Below, piece after piece: positions 39,823 through 45,739 of a stretch of DNA of 45,739 nucleotides. Positions within the stretch are counted from its first letter, which is position 1; each line of letters starts with the position of its first letter. The stretch is from Crenarchaeota archaeon 13_1_40CM_3_52_17 (GTDB lineage: Archaea > Thermoproteota > Bathyarchaeia > 40CM-2-53-6), in contig MNGN01000001.1 of assembly GCA_001918745.1 (NCBI GenBank), positions 1 to 45,739 on the forward strand, given 5' to 3'. The position numbers and the translations under genes are program-made. Under the pieces are notes generated by a model that saw nothing but the letters and a program-made list of their open reading frames with translations, had not been told where the DNA came from and ran no database searches.

Positions 39823-41073
39823 TCAGCTAATTCTCTTGGCAGTGTTCTGTTTTCTCCGGTTTCGAAACAGAAACAACAAGCCGATTATCCCTGCTGAAAA
39901 AACGCCGATCGCGATGTACGTAGGGTACAGCGACTGAGGAGATGTGAATTGAAGCTCGACCAAGTGAGTCCCATAAGGTACAGCTAGGAACACGTAGTAG
40001 TTGCTAGCATCTTGTTGTAATTTGGCGGTTCCAGATGGGACCCCGTCAACCAGCACAGTGACGGAGGACTGGGGAGGAGCCACTGATCTGGGGATCGTTA
40101 CATTGAGAACCCCTCTGGGTCCGATCTCTGTAACATTGAAACTCAGCAAAGGGTGGTCCGCACCAGTAAGCCGGATTGTTTGGGCCGCTACTGTAGCATT
40201 CCCGTCAATCCCGATCGAGTAGGATGTTCCAGGTGTGGGGTGAATTGTCGTAGAGGATGTTGTCCAAGGCACCCGGAATAGAATCATCTCTGTTGCTCCA
40301 ACGCCGTTGACGGTGACAGTTCCTGACGAAGGAGTCGCGAAGTAGCCAGATGGCGGAACCAGATAGAACGCGTACGTACCGTTTGGTTTGGAGAAGATGA
40401 TGTCGGGTTGCCGGGAAGACATGGTTGTCCCGTCAAGTGTTACTGACCAAGTCGTTGCGTTGCTCAGGCCGTTTTCGTTGAAGACTACGGGGTATTCCTG
40501 AGGTGGGTGAGGTGGAGAGTTCAGTTCGATTCGAGTGGCGTTTCCATCGTTGTAAACGCCTTGATAATTGCCAGCATTACCGAGAGTGAAATTTGAGATC
40601 GAGGTAGTGGATAGTCCGTGGGAAAATGTGAACCTGACATCCGCCTCTGCTCTCTCCCAGCTGTCGACAACATGGTGGCAGGGAAAACAGACAGTGTGCT
40701 CGTGGTGGGCCGATCCTATGCTCCATCTTCCATAGACTGAGCTATAGCCCATGTCCCATATTCGAACATGGTCACGTGGGCCAAAGCAGGACGGCGCGCC
40801 CGGGTCCAGGTGTTCTAAAGTGTAGTTGTACGCTTCTCCGTTAACAGTCTTGGGACTAGAGCAGTATGCAGTGTCGCTCCAGCCATTGAGATTTGCCGCA
40901 ACCCACCAAGCGGGCGCGTAGCCGGTCCAAATTAGAGTGATAGGATCAATGCCATCATCTGTCTGCAAAGGGATGGATGGAAATGCCGAGACTTGGGCCA
41001 ATCCCCGGGCGGGATATCCTGCATAGCTCAATCCTAACGCGAGCAGAATGAGGAGGAAGAGCCGTAATCTCAA
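39823..41073 (-). CDS. secreted, membrane-anchored surface protein
   Basis: This 416-residue protein has a signal peptide (residues 1-27), an aromatic-rich N-terminal domain (TLIWTGYAPAWWVAANLNGW) and Cys pairs (CFGPRDHVRI and CFPCHHV). The CFPCHH segment resembles a metal or disulfide site. A beta domain follows with VVFNENGLSNATTWSVTLDG, a repeat type frequent in archaeal surface proteins. The C-terminal anchor is YIAIGVFSAGIIGLLFLF followed by a basic tail. It likely sits on the outer face; the function is unknown. Confidence 0.7.
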   Translation of the reverse strand: MRLRLFLLILLALGLSYAGYPARGLAQVSAFPSIPLQTDDGIDPITLIWTGYAPAWWVAANLNGWSDTAYCSSPKTVNGEAYNYTLEHLDPGAPSCFGPRDHVRIWDMGYSSVYGRWSIGSAHHEHTVCFPCHHVVDSWERAEADVRFTFSHGLSTTSISNFTLGNAGNYQGVYNDGNATRIELNSPPHPPQEYPVVFNENGLSNATTWSVTLDGTTMSSRQPDIIFSKPNGTYAFYLVPPSGYFATPSSGTVTVNGVGATEMILFRVPWTTSSTTIHPTPGTSYSIGIDGNATVAAQTIRLTGADHPLLSFNVTEIGPRGVLNVTIPRSVAPPQSSVTVLVDGVPSGTAKLQQDASNYYVFLAVPYGTHLVELQFTSPQSLYPTYIAIGVFSAGIIGLLFLFRNRRKQNTAKRIS

Positions 41074-41256
41074 GGATCTGCGTCACATAAACAATGGCGT
41101 GGTTCCTCTTGAACTATTACGATTGAATGGTCAAGGTCGAGGGGACGATAATGCTGAGACTCGTTATAGAAGTTCTAAGAGTACGAGGGTCCAGTCCGTA
41201 TGAGCGGCCCCTTGACCCCAATTCTCTTAATAGTTTGGAAACTATTGGTTGGGCAG

Positions 41257-41985
41257 ATGGAATTGAGTCAACCTCAACCCTCCGGTATCTATCCACCACC
41301 ACAGGACAAGCCGAGAAGATTTTCGAGGAACGCGCTGATAGGAATCATCATTATCATTGCGACACTCCTAGCTGCCGGAGGATACGGCGGAAATCGCATC
41401 TATCAAGACTCTCTGCAACCAAATGTACAAGCCACGGCTGTCAACATAGGAACGCCCAGTACGAGCCCAAGTTCTTCCAACGCAGTGAATGACGGTCGAG
41501 TGACAAGTCCAGGATCGTTCGACTACACTACGAGTCTTCCCGGAACTTACACCCTCGTTTGGGACAACATCTTTTCGGTTATCACTTCAAAATCGGTTTC
41601 TGTAACATACACTGTTTCGGGATCCACACATAGCCATTCCTTCACGGTTCAACCCGGCCATAATTACGAACTCTCTTTCAATCTTGGCAATGGTGACAGG
41701 GTATATGGTAACTTTGCTGTCTCGGGAGGGTCGAACGACGTGAATTTCTACATCACAGCCCAAACTTGCACAGAAACTGTAAGCTTCTCCTTCACGCTCG
41801 TCAACCCAGGGAGCGCCAACGGGTTTGCGACTGCTCGGCTCCTAGAAGACGGTAAAGACACTACATGGTCAAACAGATACTACGTTCCCCAAAGTGGGCA
41901 AGTTCAGGGTAGCGGTACAATCACCCTTTCGGATTGCGCGTCGCATATCCTAAGCGTGAGCATTTCGACTCAAGGAAAAGCGTAG
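41257..41985 (+). CDS. membrane-anchored protein with a GOLD/p24-like beta domain
   Basis: After a cytoplasmic Pro-rich N-terminus (residues 1-22) there is one membrane helix (ALIGIIIIIATLLAAGGYGG). An extracellular beta-sandwich follows with GSFDYTTSLPGTYTLVWDN and KSVSVTYTVSGS. The G-x-Y-x-L-x-W/F-x-N pattern and following K-V-x-x-x-Y are reminiscent of GOLD domains of p24 proteins. A second beta domain with two Cys (QTCTETVSFSF, SDCASHILS) ends the protein. The start ATG 41257 is preferred to the upstream in-frame ATG at 41200. Confidence 0.6.
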   Translation: MELSQPQPSGIYPPPQDKPRRFSRNALIGIIIIIATLLAAGGYGGNRIYQDSLQPNVQATAVNIGTPSTSPSSSNAVNDGRVTSPGSFDYTTSLPGTYTLVWDNIFSVITSKSVSVTYTVSGSTHSHSFTVQPGHNYELSFNLGNGDRVYGNFAVSGGSNDVNFYITAQTCTETVSFSFTLVNPGSANGFATARLLEDGKDTTWSNRYYVPQSGQVQGSGTITLSDCASHILSVSISTQGKA

Positions 41986-42104
41986 AGGCTACTCGAAGAA
42001 CCCGAGCTATGCCAGGCAAGTGCGCCCTGGCCTTGCTATTCTATGCGAGATATTGCTCTCCTGTAAATGTTGATAGGAAAGCTGCGTGCATCATTTGTTG
42101 ACAA

Positions 42105-42656
42105 ATGTCCTCTGAAACCGGTTCAGGTCAGAAGCAGCCTCAATCAGCAATAGATCTTACGAGCATGACCCCAATGGAGTTCACGGTGATTTCTGAACCA
42201 TGGACAAAGTACAAGCTAGAGGATCAGACTAAGCTCTTCGTGAAGCTCGTTGTTGTCAAAGTGGTGAGGGGACTGAATGAGCAGGGGCAGCCTGCTTACA
42301 ATATGAACGCGCAGAACATTATTGCGACTCACGGAGCATCGAATCTTAGAGGTCCGCCCTCCACTACTCAGCTTAACCTGGCGGACCCGTCAAGCTACAA
42401 AGTCGTCGCTAGCTTGGATTTCGATCGGATCGGCGACGAGAAGTGGAACGAATATCATCTTACCGACGGAACCGTGTTGAAAGCGAGACTCGAACTGTCC
42501 AACGTGTCTAGAATAGACAAGTATCAAGGCGACGGCGACCCAGTGTATCTCGTGAATACAAGTCAACCACTCGTCAGATTCAAGGTTTCTGACCAGGTCC
42601 TGAGATCAGTCCGAGCTCCAGTTCGGCAGCCTGACGTCAAGGCACCCTACGGTTAG
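42105..42656 (+). CDS. hypothetical soluble protein (183 aa)
   Basis: This protein is beta-rich, with YKLEDQTKLFVKLVVVKVVR, SSYKVVASLDFDRIGDEKWN and GTVLKARLELSNVSRIDKYQ. The N-terminus is polar and probably disordered, and the C-terminus Pro- and Arg-rich. No family is recognised. It starts at ATG 42105, with a stop 80 bp before the convergent HIT gene. Confidence 0.6.
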   Translation: MSSETGSGQKQPQSAIDLTSMTPMEFTVISEPWTKYKLEDQTKLFVKLVVVKVVRGLNEQGQPAYNMNAQNIIATHGASNLRGPPSTTQLNLADPSSYKVVASLDFDRIGDEKWNEYHLTDGTVLKARLELSNVSRIDKYQGDGDPVYLVNTSQPLVRFKVSDQVLRSVRAPVRQPDVKAPYG

Positions 42657-42736
42657 AGATCCTCGTTTCCTGGGATAATCCACCAGTTTACGCAATTCGG
42701 CTACTGAAGGAATTTGGTCTAGACCATTTTGTTGGT

Positions 42737-43153
42737 CTAGCGTCCCATCGCGGCTTTGATCTTTCTGCCTATCTGCTCTAGATCGGTTTCGCTTGCAGTT
42801 TTTCTTTCAGGGAAACCGCCCGGTAGCTCGTGAATGTAGCGCGGAATGACATGCACGTGCATGTGGAAGACCTCTTGGGACGCAGCTCGACCGTTAGACT
42901 GGCCGATATTGATCCCGTCAGCCTTGGAGGCTTTCATGACCCCTCGCATGACCTTGGCCACGGAAACGAAAACCCTCCCCACCTCTTCAGGCGGCATCTC
43001 AGCCATGCTTGGATAGTGTTTCTTCGGGACCACTAGGGTGTGTCCGGGATTCAGCGGGTGGATATCGAGGAATGCGAGCGAATGCTGATCCTCGAATACA
43101 GTTATCGCTCCTGCTTCTTTCGAGACTATTTTGCAGAAGATGCACTCCTCACT
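42737..43153 (-). CDS. HIT-family nucleotide hydrolase/transferase
   Basis: This 138-residue HINT/FHIT-type protein has the zinc motif CIFCKI at the N-terminus and the catalytic histidine triad HMHVHVIPRYI. Central GHTLVVPKKHYPSMAEM is family-typical. It hydrolyses nucleotide phosphoramidates or dinucleotide polyphosphates. ATG 43153 overlaps the stop of the adenosyltransferase gene by 5 bases, so the two form an operon. The longer open frame to 43207 reads through that gene and is not used. Confidence 0.9.
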   Translation of the reverse strand, partial: SEECIFCKIVSKEAGAITVFEDQHSLAFLDIHPLNPGHTLVVPKKHYPSMAEMPPEEVGRVFVSVAKVMRGVMKASKADGINIGQSNGRAASQEVFHMHVHVIPRYIHELPGGFPERKTASETDLEQIGRKIKAAMGR

Positions 43154-43667
43154 CATGGGTCCATTCCTCTTCCTTGACCTTGTCTCGCTGGTTTGCCAAC
43201 CTAGCAAGATCGAAAAGGAGACTTGACAACCGGTTCACGTACGGGATCGCCTCAGGATTAATCGCCTCTATCTTGGCGAGTGCTGCAATCCGTCTCTCGG
43301 CTCTCCGACAGACTGCTCTCGCGACGTGAAGCTGGGCCCCGGTAACGCTTCCCGTTGGAAGGATAAATCTCCGCAGAGGCTTCAGCCCAGTGTGAATCGA
43401 ATCAATTGTTTTCTCTAGATTGTCAACGTGGGTTTTGCCGATGCGGGGTACGTTTGCGCTGACAAGTTCCGACGCAAGATCTCCTCCCAACGTGAAGAGA
43501 TCTTCTTGAACACTTTTCAGAATCTTCTTAGTCTTTGCATCCTTTACGATCGCTCTAGCCAATCCTATCTGCGAGTTGAGCTCATCAACCGCCCCGTACG
43601 CTTCGACTCTCGGGTTCTCTTTTCCAACCCGGGCCCCGCCATAGAGACCATCAAGCCTGGAATCCAC
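43149..43667 (-). CDS. ATP:cob(I)alamin adenosyltransferase (PduO type), shortened N-terminus
   Basis: This 172-residue protein is PduO/MMAB-like: LYGGARVGKENPRVEAYGAV, DELNSQIGLARAI, FILPTGSVTGAQLHVARAVC and RRAERR are conserved, as is YVNRLSSLLFDLARLAN. The usual N-terminal TxTGDxGxT phosphate-binding segment is missing: the sequence before LYGG reads VDSRLDG. A TATA box (minus strand CTATAAGC, near 43690-43697) places transcription just before GTG 43667, so no longer N-terminus can be made. ATP binding may be altered. Confidence 0.8.
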   Translation of the reverse strand: MDSRLDGLYGGARVGKENPRVEAYGAVDELNSQIGLARAIVKDAKTKKILKSVQEDLFTLGGDLASELVSANVPRIGKTHVDNLEKTIDSIHTGLKPLRRFILPTGSVTGAQLHVARAVCRRAERRIAALAKIEAINPEAIPYVNRLSSLLFDLARLANQRDKVKEEEWTHE

Positions 43668-43733
43668 GTACGGATCCAGAACAGACCGTTGCTTATAGTA
43701 GCTTAGGGTTCGGCTAGCTCTTCGTTGGTTGAG

Positions 43734-44915
43734 TTAGCTTCGGGGCTCGACTCCGGGGATTACCGTAGGCGTCGGGTTCCCCCTCATTGCTTCACCTGCT
43801 CCGCCTTGCGCCTCAGTTATGGGAGGCCGGGAACGTGCGAACCTCACCCGTCCCCGCCGAGACAAGTTGACAGCCGCAACCATGTCCCGGTCCATTACTG
43901 TTCGACAGTTACTGCACCAGAGTTTGCGTTTCAGTCGCTTGTCCGATTGGAGTCTCTCCCCGCATCTCGGACAAGTCGTACTGGAACCTCTGGTCTCACG
44001 CCTAGACAGACGAATAACCTGTAGGCCTGTCCATCGAGCCTTGTACTCTATCTGTCGCTGAGCCTCACCGAAACTCCACCCGTTCATCCTACCACGATAC
44101 TTTCTACCCTGACCATTACCTCTACGATAGAGGGATCGGAGGCCCTCAATATTCTCGAGAACTATCGCTTCTCTCCGCTGGACTGCCACTGCAACAATCG
44201 TCTTTGTGGCGTTATGGAGTAGGTGATCAGTTCTAGAGATTCTTCGTCGCCCGTACTTTGATGCTATTCTCGTCTTTATCCTAACATCGTCTCGTCTGAA
44301 AGACGCTACTACACGCACCGTAGTGTTGGCTATTCTCACACTCTTCGAAAGGTCATAGTGTTGGGTCTGATTATCGTTTCCAACTGTGAGGTTTCGAAGG
44401 TTACGGTCCACTCCTATCGTGGAGGCGCATTCTATCCTGGGAGGGTCTCGGGTGATGCAGAGACAGAGTCTGGTCCGGGTGAGGGTGAAGGAGCGAACCG
44501 TGACACCTGGTTGAGCGATCGCATGGAGGGTATGCGTGGTCAGCGGGATTGCGAAGCGTTGTCCCCTGGCAACCGGAATCTCCAGTAGACCGTTCCTTAT
44601 CTTGAACCCGTAGCAGGAGACAAGCAATGGTCTGACGGCATACGGGTTCCTAGTAGCATAGCCTCTTCGGACAGATTTCTTCCTAGCGACTAGTATTCCT
44701 GCGGCTCGGGATATTGCGCAGAGCTTGTAGTAGCTGGGAGAATCATACTGGGCAAGCTGGTTGTAGGAAAGTAGTGAAAGCCTTCTCAGAGACAACGCAT
44801 TATTAGCTATACCTATCCGCAGAGACTCGTTAACCATCCTCCTGAACAACTCGAGCAAACGGAGAACCTCACGTGCTGGAGCATAGTGTTGCCAGACAGA
44901 CTTGACAGCCAACAA
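43734..44915 (-). mobile_element. tnpB: orphan TnpB (IS200/IS605-type RNA-guided nuclease)
   Basis: This 393-residue TnpB has all RuvC motifs: Asp in STIGVDRNLRNLTVG, Glu in AIVLENIEGLRSL and Asp in VMDRDMVAAVNLSRRG. The zinc finger is CPRCGERL ... CSNC. The protein is basic throughout, and the C-terminal PTPTVIPGVEPRS is common in archaeal TnpB. No TnpA transposase is adjacent, so it cannot move by itself. The guide (omega) RNA is expected over the 3' end of the gene and just beyond (about 43690-43850), although its ends cannot be set from sequence. Confidence 0.92.
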
Positions 44916-45110
44916 CGTCGAAAGAGAGAAGCTGAAACCTGCTTAATACGTCAGAGAGACACCCGATGAGAGTCAACAGAGTCCAGAAGGCTAAAAATGA
45001 GAAGTTAGGATTGAACACTCTTAGTCTGAACTCCCAGCACGACGTGAGAGCGAAGTTAGTATTCTACTTGTTCGGGTTGCTATCCTTGGCTATGTTTAGC
45101 TGTCTTTGTC

Positions 45111-45469
45111 ATGGTTTACCTACAGGTCTCTTTCATCATAATGCTACTCATCATCAGTTCAATTGTTCCCGTCTTGGTTGAAGCGGTTCGCAGGAGGCGG
45201 CGAATTGTCGTCTGGTACAAGGTCGAGGTCGATAGGCGCAGAATGGAGTATTTTGAAAAAAGGAATCAGTCGCGGGGACCGTACTTACTGCGTTTGCTCT
45301 TGGATTCTTCTTGGCCTTAGATATGCGAGCAACAAGGGGCCCTCAAGACCTGGTCTTGTATCTTCTCATCGTGTCAGTCCTAGCCAAGTCAATCCTAGTC
45401 GTGGTCTACGTTCGCCGTCAACCAAAGAAAGAGAATGATTCCAAGGAAGGCAAGATTCACGTCCAATAA
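45111..45469 (+). pseudogene. membrane protein gene broken by a frameshift at an A-run
   Basis: From ATG 45111 the frame reads MVYLQVSFIIMLLIISSIVP with a basic loop (VRRRRRIVVWYKVEVDRRRM) and YFEK, and ends soon after. Shifting frame at the A-rich stretch near 45255-45262 continues as TVLTAFALGFFLALDMRATR. Then come GPQDLVLYLLIVSVLAKSIL and a charged tail ending HVQ and stop at 45469. Together the two frames give a three-helix membrane protein. The region upstream (44966-45110) also contains a hydrophobic stretch in a third frame, so a longer damaged gene is possible. Confidence 0.4.
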
Positions 45470-45739
45470 GAAAGCTGTTTCTGCATCCTGGAGTAGCTTA
45501 GCAATCGGCTCGCATTCGCCCATTTCCGATATGGAATTATCAGTCTCTTCCGAGCTTCCGAGAGAGTATCTTCAAGAGTGGTGAACCCGGATGGGTTTCC
45601 GGCAAGCGCTCTCCGGGCGAGTTCTCTGAATCTCCAGACTCCGAGGGGAACCCATTCTTTCGTCACCTCGAGGAAGACTATCACTCCAGCCTGTCGTCGA
45701 ATCTTGCTTAGATATTCCAGGACGGGAAGCCGTGAGGCG
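45457..45739 (-). CDS. C-terminal part of an unrecognised protein, running off the window
   Basis: The frame is open from the right edge to a stop at 45457. It reads LPVLEYLSKIRRQAGVIVFL, EVTKEWVPLGVWRFRELARR and a basic tail, and continues upstream beyond any local start codon, so the true start is outside. It looks soluble and helical. No family is recognised. Confidence 0.45.
   Translation of the reverse strand, partial: ASRLPVLEYLSKIRRQAGVIVFLEVTKEWVPLGVWRFRELARRALAGNPSGFTTLEDTLSEARKRLIIPYRKWANASRLLSYSRMQKQLSYWT

Overview
The window reads as archaeal chromosome from the TACK side of the tree, probably an uncultivated Thermoproteota or Nitrososphaeria-like lineage. The evidence is a group II chaperonin, an aIF1/SUI1 protein, a structural-type tRNA-splicing endonuclease subunit, HMG-CoA synthase, 2-oxoacid:ferredoxin oxidoreductase, blue copper proteins, TATA boxes 25-40 bp before start codons, and tRNA genes carrying archaeal bulge-helix-bulge (BHB) introns. 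I cannot name a genus. Several genes carry single frame breaks at homopolymers, so some may be assembly errors.

Left part (1-10 kb): a broken M3 peptidase gene at the edge, a cupin, an alpha/beta hydrolase, a 19-residue Cys-rich peptide gene with its own promoter, and two heavily interrupted tRNA genes. tRNA-Asp has three introns and tRNA-Tyr has four. Between them lie a secreted beta-helix protein, a 19-bp copy of the tRNA-Asp 3' end, and the first copy of an unusual composite repeat. Next come a tightly coupled operon of four tiny unknown genes, one of them a 9-cysteine microprotein, and two divergent paralogous ribbon-helix-helix (RHH) regulators around an array of TTGCAAG boxes.

Middle part (10-25 kb): tRNA-Arg with two probable introns; an operon of tRNA-splicing endonuclease subunit and hisS; mtnA; the second composite repeat; a GfcR-like phosphoribosyltransferase regulator with a dCTP deaminase/dUTPase-family protein; AlkA-type glycosylase; GNAT; thioredoxin-like protein; a RAM-domain regulator; tRNA-Arg(TCG) with one canonical intron; a Kef-type antiporter; a PLD-family protein; and HMG-CoA synthase.

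Right part (24-45.7 kb): a DoxX, metallopeptidase and aIF1 operon whose promoter is nearly duplicated in front of a winged-helix regulator 13.5 kb away. Two membrane-anchored cupredoxins lie divergent from a Tat-exported, gluconate-dehydrogenase-like GMC oxidoreductase pair, suggesting an extracytoplasmic electron chain. Then come a divergent chaperonin, a 2-oxoacid:ferredoxin oxidoreductase whose beta subunit carries a 366-residue intein, an ECF-type membrane protein, a Tag glycosylase, an HtrA-like protease, surface proteins, a cobalamin adenosyltransferase-HIT operon, an orphan TnpB, and fragments at the right edge.

The unifying theme is RNA splicing. Ten introns can be placed in four tRNA genes, most supported by 4-bp BHB helices, and the same window encodes a non-catalytic-looking subunit of the splicing endonuclease. 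That subunit type belongs to the heteromeric enzymes known to accept non-canonical intron positions.
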